A stretch of 64,000 bases of DNA from an uncultured Chryseobacterium sp. (GTDB lineage: Bacteria; Bacteroidota; Bacteroidia; Flavobacteriales; Weeksellaceae), in contig CAJYXJ010000004.1 of NCBI GenBank assembly GCA_913778085.1, positions 1 through 64,000 on the forward strand, read 5' to 3'. Each line of letters starts with the position of its first letter. The first letter of the stretch is position 1. Shown piece after piece: positions 1 through 8,770 of this stretch. Position numbers and translations under genes: made by a program. The notes beneath the pieces were generated by a model that ran no database searches, was not told the DNA's origin, and saw only the letters and a list, made by a program, of their open reading frames with translations.

Positions 1-315
1 ATTTTATCATCAGAAATCATAGCAGAAAATTTAGTTAAATATTTGAAATTCAATACCTTAAATATACTAATTTTTCTGCTTTTTTATAGCATAAATTTTA
101 TTTATTCTTATCCCGAACTCACGTTAATTAATAATCAAATCGATCATTTGGTATATAATGATGATACTAATTATCCTGATTGGGTAACAATTATTAGATT
201 CAAATCGCGTTCTGATGATCAATTATCTTTAAATATATTGAAAGATGAATTAGAAAACTTTATAGAACAAAACATTAATGATAAGATAATCTCGGAAATT
301 TTCATTGATGTTTAA
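1..315 (+). CDS. Partial unknown protein, C-terminal part
   Basis: The reading frame is open from the first base of the window to a TAA at 313-315, so the gene may begin upstream. A TTG at 43 is a possible internal start, and it would place a hydrophobic stretch (residues 4-20) at the N terminus like a signal peptide. The remainder is an acidic, AT-rich soluble region. I recognise no family. It precedes an orphan RHS toxin tip and could be an immunity or small accessory protein of the same island, but that is only position. It ends just before a strong hairpin terminator. Confidence 0.45.
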   Translation: MLSSEIIAENLVKYLKFNTLNILIFLLFYSINFIYSYPELTLINNQIDHLVYNDDTNYPDWVTIIRFKSRSDDQLSLNILKDELENFIEQNINDKIISEIFIDV

Positions 316-364
316 GTAATATAAGACTCCTTGTTGGCGTGAGCGCCAACTCGTCCGATTGATA

Positions 365-400
365 AAAACCAAACCTCACAATTTGCGAGGTTTGGTTTTA
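365..400 (+). terminator. Intrinsic terminator
   Basis: A perfect 13-bp stem (365-377 with 387-399) has a 9-nt loop and a T-rich 3' arm. It lies 50 nt after the stop of the first gene and separates it from the RHS toxin fragment. Confidence 0.75.
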
Positions 401-547
401 TAGGGTAGCTATATTTTTGAAATTAATATTTTTCAAAAGAAAGAACTCTGCCCAGAATTTATTTACCACGGAAGTAATTTTACCATCGAAATTACTGCAT
501 AAGATTACTAAAGATAGGGCTTGTACAAGGAAAAGTCTGTGTAGATT

Positions 548-1540
548 TTGCTTTCTGTAGATCTATTTGTATACATTGCAGATTCATCTTATGCTTATGT
601 CTGGAATGATCCTGTAAATTATTCAGATCCATCGTGGATGATGGGAGAAAGAGTTGGAGGTGAAGGACCTGGTGATCCTAAGAAAAGAAGCTGGATTAGA
701 AAAGCATGGGATTGGTTTACCGGGTTGTTTGGGAGTGGAGTAGATAAGGGATATAAATCTAATACCCGGCTACAAGTAAATAATAGATTGAATGTTGGTA
801 TTCCCACCAAAATGTCTGAAGAAGATTATCAGAATACATCTTGGGATAAAGGAGGAACACATTACCAGCAGGTTAGTCAAAATACTTTATTAACCTCTAC
901 AATAGGGGGATGGCATGAAAGAGGAAAATATCAATTTATTCTTCCGCAAAATATTGGAGGATGGAGTCAAGACGACACGGCTTCCGATGGCTTGATTTAT
1001 AAAGGATGTTTATCTTGCCACGCAGATAACGGAGCATTTACTTATGCCGTAAAAAATTCTCCTACAGCGGGAATAGGAAAAAGTATAGGTTTATTAGCAA
1101 CATTTTTATTACAAACACATTTATTTACTCCAGCAATTTCGGGAACGACCAATGAGACTGTTATTATAGGGAATGGAGGAGAATATGTTTCAGCCATGAA
1201 TATTGTTAGAGAAGTTAGAGAAAAGGAAAGCATTGCTGACTTGATAAGTTTTTGCCAAAATAGAACTTTAGTCACGGGTGTTGAACATGCTGTAGTAAAA
1301 CTTGGTCCTAATAGTATCGCCCCTGGAGAAAAGGTTATAGTAAGTGGAGGGCCACATGGTATTTCATTCAAAATAAATGAAGTATCAGTAATTTATGGAC
1401 ATACACATCCTTATGTAACAGGACCAAGCATGGGTGATTTTAAATCACTAGAAATTTTGAATCAGAGTAGGCAATATATTTTTGAAGGATTTAATCCTAA
1501 ACCAATGATGATTCGAAAACCTTTAATTCAAAAACCTTAA
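548..1540 (+). CDS. Orphan RHS toxin C-terminal tip with JAB-like motif
   Basis: The first 30 residues end like the conserved tail of an RHS/YD-repeat core (YAYVWNDPVNYSDPS, residues 15-29). The long beta-cage that should precede it is absent: an in-frame TAG lies at 542-544, directly upstream of the TTG at 548. A variable toxin region of about 300 residues follows. Near its end is HTHP (285-288) followed by GPS and Asp297, which resembles the HxH...SxxD metal-binding pattern of JAB/JAMM-like peptidase or deaminase-type toxin domains, with one residue less spacing than usual. A CLSCH motif (154-158) is also present. The piece may be a displaced toxin cassette kept by recombination. It may be silent, because no good start or ribosome site is seen. 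The gene for its probable immunity protein follows after 3 nt. Confidence 0.65.
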   Translation: MLSVDLFVYIADSSYAYVWNDPVNYSDPSWMMGERVGGEGPGDPKKRSWIRKAWDWFTGLFGSGVDKGYKSNTRLQVNNRLNVGIPTKMSEEDYQNTSWDKGGTHYQQVSQNTLLTSTIGGWHERGKYQFILPQNIGGWSQDDTASDGLIYKGCLSCHADNGAFTYAVKNSPTAGIGKSIGLLATFLLQTHLFTPAISGTTNETVIIGNGGEYVSAMNIVREVREKESIADLISFCQNRTLVTGVEHAVVKLGPNSIAPGEKVIVSGGPHGISFKINEVSVIYGHTHPYVTGPSMGDFKSLEILNQSRQYIFEGFNPKPMMIRKPLIQKP

Positions 1541-1543
1541 TTT

Positions 1544-2011
1544 ATGGCTATTATATTTGAAAACCAAACAATATGTCCATTGTGTAATGATGTGTTGAAT
1601 AAGTCAAGGGAATATATATTAATTCCTCCACTGATAAGCAACGAATTAGATGATCTATTTATATTTAGCGATGCCGGAGTTCATTTAAACTGTTTAGATA
1701 GGTCTTCTTTAAAAGAAAATTTATTCAAACACATAGACTTATATGGCCAATATTTAAATAGAATTAGATCAATGGCAACTCATCACAATAATTATGATAT
1801 AATCGGATTTAATTTACTTACTTCTAATAATGATGAGCCATTGTCTAAGTATAACTATTATATATTGTCAAAGCAAGAGTTATTGGATTGGAAAGAATTA
1901 GATATTTTTAAAAATATTGCAGAGACATTTTTAAAGGAAAAAAAATGGAAAGGATTCAATGACTTTAATTATTTGGATTATCTTTTGAAAATTGTAACAG
2001 AAATTTCTTAA
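1544..2011 (+). CDS. Probable immunity protein to the RHS toxin tip
   Basis: This small soluble acidic protein of 155 residues starts 3 nt after the RHS toxin tip, which is the usual place of an immunity gene. It has no signal peptide or membrane segment. Residues Cys11, Cys14, His47 and Cys50 form a CPLC...HLNC set that could bind zinc. I do not recognise the family. The immunity role is inferred from position, size and low GC alone. A remnant of a second, unrelated immunity gene follows directly. Confidence 0.6.
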   Translation: MAIIFENQTICPLCNDVLNKSREYILIPPLISNELDDLFIFSDAGVHLNCLDRSSLKENLFKHIDLYGQYLNRIRSMATHHNNYDIIGFNLLTSNNDEPLSKYNYYILSKQELLDWKELDIFKNIAETFLKEKKWKGFNDFNYLDYLLKIVTEIS

Positions 2012-2012
2012 T

Positions 2013-2132
2013 GACGGTATAGAAAAGTATATTAAAAGAATATCTGATGATGAAAAAAACCGCTTAGCAAAAGAAATGGCAATAGATAAAACTTCTTTAG
2101 GATTTTATTTAAACATACTAGCCTTAGGTTAA
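2013..2132 (+). pseudogene. 3' remnant of a SUKH-like immunity gene
   Basis: This open frame without a start ends in the same residues (SDDEK...LAKEMAIDKTSLGFYLN) as the intact gene at 2346-2858, changed at only a few positions. It is the coding part of the 194-bp direct repeat 2031-2224/2757-2950. It probably arose by tandem duplication followed by deletion, or by recombination between immunity cassettes. Confidence 0.8.
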
Positions 2133-2224
2133 TTATTAAAACAAGTAAAATACTTATAAACAAACCAACCCTATTGCATCGCAATGGGATTGTGTTTTTG
2201 GTGATATTTAAACTCTTATAATTA
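2031..2224 (+). repeat. 194-bp direct repeat, copy 1
   Basis: This copy matches 2757-2950 at a constant offset of 726 bases, with about nine mismatches by eye. It covers the last 30 or so codons of the SUKH-like immunity gene, its stop codon and the hairpin behind it. Homology stops at 2224/2950. Confidence 0.9.
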
Positions 2225-2345
2225 AATAGAATTTTTTAAGTCCTGCATTAACTTCTACATAAGGAAAGCCTGCTGAGCTTATTATAAGCATATATAATCG
2301 AGTTGTCATACCGAAAGAAAATTTGAAAATTTTATACAGATTATT

Positions 2346-2858
2346 ATGGAAAATAGTATTACTAAAAATTTTGTAGAAGCAGCCGAGAATCATTACAAGG
2401 AAGGTGTCCAACAAGAACCTGATAATGAAGTAGCAGAAGAATGTTTAAGGATGTGTTTAGTTCTGGAAAGAAAAGACGCACCATATGTTTTTTTTGAAGA
2501 TCCAATTATAGATTTGGTTAAGAATTATATAGTTGATACGTTTGACATGGGAATGGTACATTTTTACGATTATGATGATTTGTCATCTGATGAGAATTTT
2601 ATTATGGTAGGATCAGATGGTGCTGGAGAATTTATATCTATTCATAAAGAATCAAATAAAATATATTTGATCGATGGCTATTATGAGATCATTTGTTTAT
2701 TAAGTAATTCTTCGGAGGAATTTTTAAATAATTTGCTAAAAATCGATGATGCAAATATTAAAAAAGTATCTGATGATGAAAAAAAACGGTTAGCAAAAGA
2801 AATGGCAATAGATAAAACTTCTTTAGGATTTTATTTAAACACACTAGCCTTAGGCTAA
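2346..2858 (+). CDS. SUKH-like immunity protein
   Basis: This is a 170-residue cytosolic acidic protein. The middle (about 97-140) reads FIMVGSDGAGEFISIH, then a hydrophobic strand, then SSEEFLNNLL. That order, a glycine-rich strand followed by a terminal S-x-E-E-F-L helix, is typical of the SMI1/KNR4 (SUKH) immunity superfamily, which protects against polymorphic toxins. The ATG at 2346 is the first start in frame. No toxin gene lies directly upstream, so it may be an orphan immunity gene left after toxin loss. Its 3' end is duplicated at 2031-2224. The SUKH assignment is a motif-level judgement. Confidence 0.6.
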   Translation: MENSITKNFVEAAENHYKEGVQQEPDNEVAEECLRMCLVLERKDAPYVFFEDPIIDLVKNYIVDTFDMGMVHFYDYDDLSSDENFIMVGSDGAGEFISIHKESNKIYLIDGYYEIICLLSNSSEEFLNNLLKIDDANIKKVSDDEKKRLAKEMAIDKTSLGFYLNTLALG

Positions 2859-2950
2859 TTATTAAAACAAGTAAAATACTTATAAACAAACCAACCCTAT
2901 TGCATTGCAATAGGGTTGTGTTTTTGGTGATATTTAAACTCTTATAATTA
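2757..2950 (+). repeat. 194-bp direct repeat, copy 2
   Basis: This is the partner of 2031-2224. It contains the intact 3' end of the SUKH-like gene and the hairpin at 2892-2918. The sequence diverges sharply after 2950. Confidence 0.9.
2892..2926 (+). terminator. Intrinsic terminator of the SUKH-like gene
   Basis: A 12-bp perfect stem (2892-2903 with 2907-2918) with a 3-nt loop is followed by a short T-run. The copy in the upstream repeat (about 2166-2192) has lost perfect pairing. Confidence 0.65.
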
Positions 2951-3034
2951 GTTGCTTCTTAAATTTGACTTAATGTGCTGAATATTAGTTGTTTAAATTG
3001 AAAAACATTTGTTTTTTCTTGTAAGTTTTTGTAA

Positions 3035-3241
<207 letters not shown>

Positions 3242-3296
3242 ATTTTAATACAAAAATTTGCTTTCATTCATTTTTACAGGTTTACAAAGATAAATT

Positions 3297-3878
3297 ATGA
3301 AGCAAAAAATATTAGCAACTTTTCTTTTATTACTTTTTCTCTTAAGTTGTTCCAATAAGAATGAATTATGGAGTGATGCTGTTATAGATCCGTCATTAAA
3401 GCATGATAAAATATTTACATACCTTAAAAAAAGCCCGCAAAAGTATATTTATAAAGTACGTCCAGAAGTAATAAGTAGAAGGACTGCGTACATTGATAAC
3501 CATCACAAAAAGACAAATACTTATGAAAATGATAGTACTTTATTTGAATATTATCAAAGTAAAATTCGTTTTGTTGGGAAGGATACTTTAAATGTAAAAA
3601 TTGGAATTGATGGTGGATTAGGAGGTAATGGCATTTCTATTAAATATAAAGGAGGAAAGTTTAAAATTGTACCCTTCATATATACTGATCAACCAAATGT
3701 AAAAAATAATTCAGAAATTAAAATAATTCATCAAAATTTAATTTTAGATAAAGTTTCGTATAAAATCAATGATAGTATTTATGGTATTATTGACTTTGAA
3801 ATTCATGAAAAAAATCTTCAAGGCACAACTATTCATTCTGGTAAAATGTATTTTATGAATTTTATATCTAAAAATTAG
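3297..3878 (+). CDS. Lipoprotein of unknown function
   Basis: The protein has 193 residues. A signal peptide runs to the lipobox (FLLSC), with the lipidated Cys at 18. The mature part is lysine-rich and predicted to be mostly beta strand. No acidic pair follows the Cys, so surface export is not indicated. No family is recognised. The gene stands alone between a transposase fragment and an IS3 remnant and shares the low GC of the island, which fits acquired DNA. Confidence 0.6.
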   Translation: MKQKILATFLLLLFLLSCSNKNELWSDAVIDPSLKHDKIFTYLKKSPQKYIYKVRPEVISRRTAYIDNHHKKTNTYENDSTLFEYYQSKIRFVGKDTLNVKIGIDGGLGGNGISIKYKGGKFKIVPFIYTDQPNVKNNSEIKIIHQNLILDKVSYKINDSIYGIIDFEIHEKNLQGTTIHSGKMYFMNFISKN

Positions 3879-4119
3879 TAGAGGACCAGTAGTCGGATTC
3901 TAAAGTTCTTCCAGAGCTTTCCTTCAGATTCTGTTGCACTATCCCGCTAATGTGGAAAATGCAGATTTTTTGGCGAATTTTAGTCAGAGTTGTCAGTAGT
4001 CGGTGTGGTACGCGTTTCCGAAGCTTTGCTTAAGGTACCATTGCGGTAGGCTAAAATAGTGTCCGACAGCAGCTGTTCCAACAGTCTATCAAATGCGAAA
4101 TGCTTAAAGAATTTTAGGC

Positions 4120-4505
4120 GGATTTGCTGGGGCCGTGTAATTTCAAAAGCAATCTTTTAGTACTCGGTTTATTTTTCAATTTGTAATAGCCAGTGGACTT
4201 AGCTTTAAAACATGACACATCTTTTCAATCGGTAATAAAGATTCATTATTTTTTAAAAATTTATACTTCATCGAGCACTCTTAAAGAAAATGTCGATTGC
4301 TTTTTTTAGCTCATGAATCTTTTCCTGTTCAGGTGTTAGTTTTTAAATTTCCATTTCCCGGAAAACTACCTTCCCTAAATTCTTCATACTCTTAAGCCAT
4401 TTAGAAAGCAACGTGACTGAGTTCTGAAGCATTAGTTCGTTCTTTGCTTGGGCTGAACAGCTTTCCTTTCAAAGCGGGATCGTAGATTTTTCTCTCCCGT
4501 TTCAT
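4120..4505 (-). pseudogene. Degenerate IS3-family transposase (orfA and start of orfB)
   Basis: Read on the minus strand from ATG 4505, the frame begins MKRERKIYDPALKGK and later EYEEFREGSFPGNGNLK, which are hallmarks of IS3-family OrfA (IS150-like helix-turn-helix). Several stops and frameshifts break it. OrfB starts at ATG 4271 with MKYKFLKNNESLLPIEKMC and continues through STGYYKLKNKPSTKRLLLKL after a shift. Below about 4120 the similarity fades in a stretch with many stops down to about 3890, where the rest of OrfB has decayed or is deleted. No terminal inverted repeats could be fixed. Confidence 0.8.
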
Positions 4506-4583
4506 AAGTTAAAGTTAAGGTTTTATGCTTGACTGTAACTGAACACAAAATTAGTACATCCAGTTTCAGAAAGTAAAGAACTT

Positions 4584-4832
4584 GACATCAAGACAAAAAT
4601 AGAAAACGCCCTTGATTCAATGGAAAACCTCTAAAACCTTTACCAGCAGGGCGATCTGATGACAAAAAGAACGATTGGGTGTTTGATATTTCCCGAAAAA
4701 GTTGAATTTGACGCAAAAGGTTTTCAAACACCTAAAATGAATATTGCCGCTCAGTGTATCTATCAGTATAATAGTGGATTATAAAATAAAAAAACCGACA
4801 TAAGAGAGTGGAGTCTTCAAATGCCGGTCTAG
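4584..4832 (+). pseudogene. Recombinase C-terminal remnant running up to tRNA-Arg
   Basis: One frame reads DIKTKIENALDSMENL, stop, NLYQQGDLMTKRTIG, then FPEKVEFDAKGFQTPKMNIA, QYNSGL, stop, NKKTDIREWSLQMPV and a final TAG at 4830-4832. This matches the C-terminal tail of serine recombinases of Bacteroidetes mobile elements as I know them (LYQ.GD...K..I..IFPEK..FD...FRT). Two in-frame stops and loss of the catalytic N terminus make it a pseudogene. The final stop abuts the 3' end of the tRNA, as expected for an element inserted there. Confidence 0.7.
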
Positions 4833-4906
4833 TGACCTCGACAGGATTCAAACCTGTAACCTTCTGAGCCGTAATCAGATGCGCTATTCAGTTGCGCCAC
4901 GAGGCC
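4833..4906 (-). tRNA. tRNA-Arg (ACG)
   Basis: The minus strand folds into a 74-nt cloverleaf. The acceptor arm pairs GGCCTCG with CGAGGTC plus discriminator A. The anticodon stem TCTGA/TCAGA encloses loop TTACGGC, giving anticodon ACG. The T arm contains GGTTTGAATCC. No CCA is encoded. Its 3' end faces the accessory island, and recombinase remains abut it. Confidence 0.93.
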
Positions 4907-4954
4907 GTTGTTTAATGGTTTGCAAATATAGCACTTTTTTCTTTTCTTTGAAAG

Positions 4955-6001
4955 ATGAAATCAAGAATTTTACTATTAACCGCGTTTTTGGCGCTAACGT
5001 CTTGTAAAAGAGAACAAAAAATTTCGTCCCAGGAAGCGGTTTCTGTTTCCAATTTGGTACAGTATACGGAGGACCAGGGCGGGCTGCACATCAAATCGGG
5101 AAATTTTACCTATGATATTAAGAAAAACCAGGTTCCTTTCAAAAAAATTATACTGCTCAATGCCAGCATGGCGGGCTATATCGGTGAACTGCATGCTGAA
5201 GATCTAATTATCGGGATTTCCAGTCCGGAATACATTTACTCTGAAAAAATTCAAAACTTATTGAAAAAAGGGAAAATTCAAAATGTCGGCAGCGAACAGA
5301 AATATGATGTCGAAAGAATTATTTCCATGAAGCCGGATGCCGTTTTTACCAATCATATCACCAGTTTTGATAATACATACCAGCTATTGAAGAACAACGG
5401 GATTCAGGTGATCTTCCTGGATGAATACCTGGAGCAAAAACCGTTGGAAAAAACAGGCTATATTAAACTTTTGGGAAAACTTTTGGGAAAAGATAAACAA
5501 GCAGAGAAAATTTATAAAGACGTAGAGAAAAATTATGCTGAATTAAAAGAGCTGGCTCTGAAAGCAAAAGAAAAACCGACGGTTCTGGCCAATGAAATGT
5601 ATGGCGATGTCTGGTATCTGCCTGGTGGAAAAACAGCCGCCGCCCATTTTATCTCGGATGCCAATGCCGGATATATTTTAAAGAACAATACCGATGAAAA
5701 AGCGGTAACCATGAGTTTTGAGGAAGTTTTCGTCAAATCAGGTAATGTAAAATACTGGATTAACGCCGGAAACCATGTTTCCAAAAAAGAAATGCTGGGC
5801 ATGAATCCTTTTTATAGTAAGCTGAATGTTTTCAATAAAGGAAAAATTTACGTGATTACAGGCAAGGAACACGGGCAGGCCAATGACTTTTTTGAAAGCG
5901 GAGTAGTACGGTCGGATCTTGTGCTGAAAGACTACATTAAAATTTTTCATCCGGAATTGCTGCCCGGCTATCAGCTTACTTACATGAAAGAACTTAAATA
6001 A
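4955..6001 (+). CDS. BtuF-like ABC transporter substrate-binding lipoprotein
   Basis: A 348-residue lipoprotein (lipobox LTSC, Cys17) of the periplasmic binding protein class that includes BtuF and siderophore-binding proteins (PF01497). Visible marks are the first-lobe strand ([16 protein letters not shown]), the segment around [12 protein letters not shown], the helix start [15 protein letters not shown], and [20 protein letters not shown] leading into the long inter-lobe helix. It should capture a cobalamin- or iron-chelate-like ligand for an inner-membrane importer, but no permease or ATPase gene is adjacent. The residues after Cys17 are basic (KREQ), consistent with periplasmic retention. 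The ATG lies only 48 nt downstream of the tRNA 5' end. Confidence 0.8.
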   Translation: MKSRILLLTAFLALTSCKREQKISSQEAVSVSNLVQYTEDQGGLHIKSGNFTYDIKKNQVPFKKIILLNASMAGYIGELHAEDLIIGISSPEYIYSEKIQNLLKKGKIQNVGSEQKYDVERIISMKPDAVFTNHITSFDNTYQLLKNNGIQVIFLDEYLEQKPLEKTGYIKLLGKLLGKDKQAEKIYKDVEKNYAELKELALKAKEKPTVLANEMYGDVWYLPGGKTAAAHFISDANAGYILKNNTDEKAVTMSFEEVFVKSGNVKYWINAGNHVSKKEMLGMNPFYSKLNVFNKGKIYVITGKEHGQANDFFESGVVRSDLVLKDYIKIFHPELLPGYQLTYMKELK

Positions 6002-6015
6002 TCAGACTATTTGCT

Positions 6016-6023
6016 TATTTTTG
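6016..6023 (+). promoter_or_regulatory. Candidate -7 box for mtgA
   Basis: TATTTTTG matches the Bacteroidetes TAnnTTTG -7 element and lies 18 nt before the ATG of mtgA. No clear -33 TTTG is found. Confidence 0.4.
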
Positions 6024-6041
6024 CTTCTCATTTTACAGATT

Positions 6042-6686
6042 ATGTGGAAAAGAATTAAACAGATTATATTCATCATCTTGATCCTGAATGTAGTATTTAT
6101 CGTATGGGGAAGGTTCTTCAATCCGCCGATTACCCTTACCCAGATCGGAGGGCTTTTTGAGTACGGAAGACTGCAGCGGGATTATATTTCCTATGATGAA
6201 ATGGGAAGCAATGTAAAAAAGGCGGTGATCGCTTCGGAAGACCAGAAATTTTTCGTGCATGACGGTTTCGATTATAAGGCCATTGAAAAAGCCATGAAAC
6301 ATAATGAAACAGGAAAAAGAATAAGGGGCGGAAGTACGATTTCCCAGCAGACGGCCAAAAATATTTTCCTGTGGCAGGGCAGAAGCTGGGTAAGAAAGGG
6401 TCTGGAAGCTGTTTATACCTTTATTATCGAAAAAGTCTGGAGCAAAGACATCATCTTAGAACGATACCTGAATTCCATCGAAATGGGGCAGGGCGTTTTC
6501 GGGATTGAAGCGGCTGCACAATATTATTTCGGAAAATCATCAAAGGATCTTACAACCTCCGAAGCAGCTTGGATTGCTGCGGTACTGCCCAATCCGAAGA
6601 AATATGATCCCAAGAATCCTTCACCTTATCTGAGGAAGAAGCACAATTGGATCATGCGGCAAATGAGGAATGTGAGTTTGAAATAG
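6042..6686 (+). CDS. mtgA: Monofunctional peptidoglycan glycosyltransferase
   Basis: A GT51 enzyme of 214 residues that polymerises lipid II into glycan strands at the outer face of the inner membrane. One transmembrane helix (about 7-23) precedes the GT51 domain. The catalytic glutamate is in [14 protein letters not shown] (Glu66). Other motifs are [37 protein letters not shown] and [17 protein letters not shown]. There is no transpeptidase domain, and length and order fit MtgA. I chose ATG 6042 (MWKRIK) over the TTG at 6021, because the TTG lies inside the candidate -7 box and adds no conserved residues. The PF10136 gene follows after 13 nt. Confidence 0.93.
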   Translation: MWKRIKQIIFIILILNVVFIVWGRFFNPPITLTQIGGLFEYGRLQRDYISYDEMGSNVKKAVIASEDQKFFVHDGFDYKAIEKAMKHNETGKRIRGGSTISQQTAKNIFLWQGRSWVRKGLEAVYTFIIEKVWSKDIILERYLNSIEMGQGVFGIEAAAQYYFGKSSKDLTTSEAAWIAAVLPNPKKYDPKNPSPYLRKKHNWIMRQMRNVSLK

Positions 6687-6699
6687 TATCTTTGTACCC

Positions 6700-8730
6700 A
6701 TGAAATTCTTCAACGCCGGTACAAATTTCGAATCCGTTCTTAAAAAGTATTTTTCTTTTGAGAACGAAACCCTTTTCCTGGATCCGCTTGCGGAGCTGTT
6801 AGAAGGTATAAAAAATGCTGATTTTACAGAAGTGCTCAGTTTTTTGAAGAATAATAACGAAATTACGGAGCATTTTAAATATTACCTGCATCATATCTTT
6901 GATGAAAAGCCTTTTAACCTTTCTCTGACGGAAGCCAATATCCTGTCGGAAAATGCTTTTATTCCGGAATTAAAAAAAAGAATATTAAATAAAATCCTGC
7001 CGCCGGTCGTTAATGAAAATACGGTCTGGTACATGATCGACAATGTCAGTGTTAGGCCACGCAGCGATCTAAAATACTTCCAGAATCTTCCGGAAGAGGA
7101 AGTCAGCGAGATGTTCAGGCTTCTGGGAATTGATGATTTCATCACCAAACCGGGTGTGAAAAAGGAAATGCTGTTCTCCATGAACATTCTTTCCTGGCGG
7201 GTTACCGGATCGGCGATGGAAGTGGAAGTGGTGCGGATGGCGCCGCAGTACAGGAACTTCGACAATCCTTTCCTTGCTTTGCAGAATGAGTTGGAAGGAC
7301 TGGCAGAAGAGCTCGAACAAAATCCTGAATTGCAGCTTCATTCAAAAGACAGCCGCTACAAGCAGATCAAAATTTATCTTGAACAATGCCTGGAATTCGT
7401 TAATATCTCCTTTAAAAATTCCTCCAAGTATGGGATTTCCGGGAAAATTAATCAGTCATTGATCAAAATCCGGCAGCAGATCCAAAGAATTTACGAGATT
7501 GTACAGCTCCTGGTAATTGATAAGGAAGAGGATGTTCTTATTAATTCCAAATTGCTTGTTTTTAATGTTTTAAGATACAAGTCCCATAAGAATAATATTT
7601 CGGATCTTATCAATGACAGTACCCGTTTGATTTCGCATTTAATTACCAACCATACCGCAGAGACCGGAACACACTACATTACCTCAACCCGTAAAGAATA
7701 TATGCGGATGTTCTACAAGGCCAGCGGCGGCGGAATTATCGTCGGAGCATTGTGTGTTCTCAAAATGCTGTACGGATACATTCCCGGAAGTGATTTTTCC
7801 CATGCTTTCCTGTATTCCATGAATTATGCGATGGGCTTTGTCATGATCTATCTGATGGGCTTTACACTGGCTACCAAACAGCCGGCCATGACAGCAGCAA
7901 CGATGACCAAAGTATTGTCCGAAGAAGGGAATATCAAAAGCAACAGCACGGAATTCGCACATCTGGTTTCCAAGCTGTTCCGGAGTCAGTTTATTGCTTT
8001 TGTAGGAAACGTCCTCCTGTCATTTCCTATTGCTTTGCTGATTATTTACGGGCTAGACGTATTTTTCTCACAGAATCTGGCAGTGGAGCGGTCGGACAAA
8101 CTATTGAAAGATCTTGATCCTTTTAAGTCGAAAGCCATCCTTCATGCCTGCATTGCCGGGTTTTACCTTTTCATCTCGGGGATTATCTCAGGAAATATCG
8201 GTAACAACTCGGTGTTCTACCAGATTCCGGAAAGAATTTCAAAAAACCTTTCCATCAGAAGATTGTTCGGGAACAAATTTGCCAAAAACCTGTCAAAATA
8301 TTATGCTAAAAACTGGCCCGGCATTGTTTCGAACTTCTGGTTCGGGGTATTTCTGGGCGCTACGGCTCCGGTTGGATTATTTTTGGGACTTGATCTTGAC
8401 ATCCGCCACATCACTTTTGCCGCGGGAAACTTTGCGCTGGGACTTTACGGTAAAGATTTTACCATCGATTCCTATACCTTCTGCATTTCGCTGATTACGG
8501 TTTGCCTCATCGGGTTTTTCAATTTCCTGGTCAGCTTCAGCTTATCGATGTTCCTAGCCTTCCGTTCGCGGAAAATGAATCTTGGGCAGGTGAGTGAAAT
8601 TTACAAAGGGATTTTCAGGTATTTTATCAAAAATCCACTGAGGTTTTTCCTTCCTTTAAGATCCGGACTGGATCAAAAAACGGACGAGCTGATGAGCAGT
8701 ACGGTTGCTACAAAATCTGAAGAGCATTAA
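6700..8730 (+). CDS. PF10136 'site-specific recombinase' family membrane protein
   Basis: This 676-residue protein matches the family usually annotated as site-specific recombinase (Gcr, PF10136). The first 320 residues are soluble and helix-rich. From about 340 on there are five or six hydrophobic segments (GGGIIVGALCVLKML; FVMIYLMGFTLATKQPAMTAATM; FVGNVLLSFPIALLIIYGL; FYLFISGIISGNIGN; FWFGVFLGATAPVGLFLGL; ISLITVCLIGFFNFLVSF). No serine- or tyrosine-recombinase catalytic motif is visible, so the recombinase name is historical and an envelope role is more plausible. The gene follows mtgA closely. A TATCTTTG box at 6687-6694 could give its own short-leader transcript. Confidence 0.75.
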   Translation: MKFFNAGTNFESVLKKYFSFENETLFLDPLAELLEGIKNADFTEVLSFLKNNNEITEHFKYYLHHIFDEKPFNLSLTEANILSENAFIPELKKRILNKILPPVVNENTVWYMIDNVSVRPRSDLKYFQNLPEEEVSEMFRLLGIDDFITKPGVKKEMLFSMNILSWRVTGSAMEVEVVRMAPQYRNFDNPFLALQNELEGLAEELEQNPELQLHSKDSRYKQIKIYLEQCLEFVNISFKNSSKYGISGKINQSLIKIRQQIQRIYEIVQLLVIDKEEDVLINSKLLVFNVLRYKSHKNNISDLINDSTRLISHLITNHTAETGTHYITSTRKEYMRMFYKASGGGIIVGALCVLKMLYGYIPGSDFSHAFLYSMNYAMGFVMIYLMGFTLATKQPAMTAATMTKVLSEEGNIKSNSTEFAHLVSKLFRSQFIAFVGNVLLSFPIALLIIYGLDVFFSQNLAVERSDKLLKDLDPFKSKAILHACIAGFYLFISGIISGNIGNNSVFYQIPERISKNLSIRRLFGNKFAKNLSKYYAKNWPGIVSNFWFGVFLGATAPVGLFLGLDLDIRHITFAAGNFALGLYGKDFTIDSYTFCISLITVCLIGFFNFLVSFSLSMFLAFRSRKMNLGQVSEIYKGIFRYFIKNPLRFFLPLRSGLDQKTDELMSSTVATKSEEH

Positions 8731-8738
8731 ATAAAAAA

Positions 8739-8760
8739 AGAGCTACATTGCTGTAACTCT
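8739..8760 (-). terminator. Terminator of the bacteriocin-like gene
   Basis: On the minus strand a 9-bp stem (8752-8760 with 8739-8747, one G-U pair) is followed by a run of seven T's (8732-8738). It lies 10 nt after the stop of the small minus-strand gene and between two convergent genes. Confidence 0.7.
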
Positions 8761-8770
8761 GATCTGTTAA

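Noticed and set aside
1007-1021. CLSCH in the RHS toxin tip as a haem c-binding site.
   Set aside because: No export signal for cytochrome maturation and a single motif in a toxin region; more likely a structural or zinc site, or chance.
3879-4119. Further coding sequence of the IS3-family OrfB below 4120.
   Set aside because: All frames contain many stops and I could not match OrfB motifs with confidence, so the feature was limited to the recognisable part.
6021-6041. TTG start for mtgA.
   Set aside because: It lies inside the candidate -7 box and adds seven unconserved residues; ATG 6042 fits the family.
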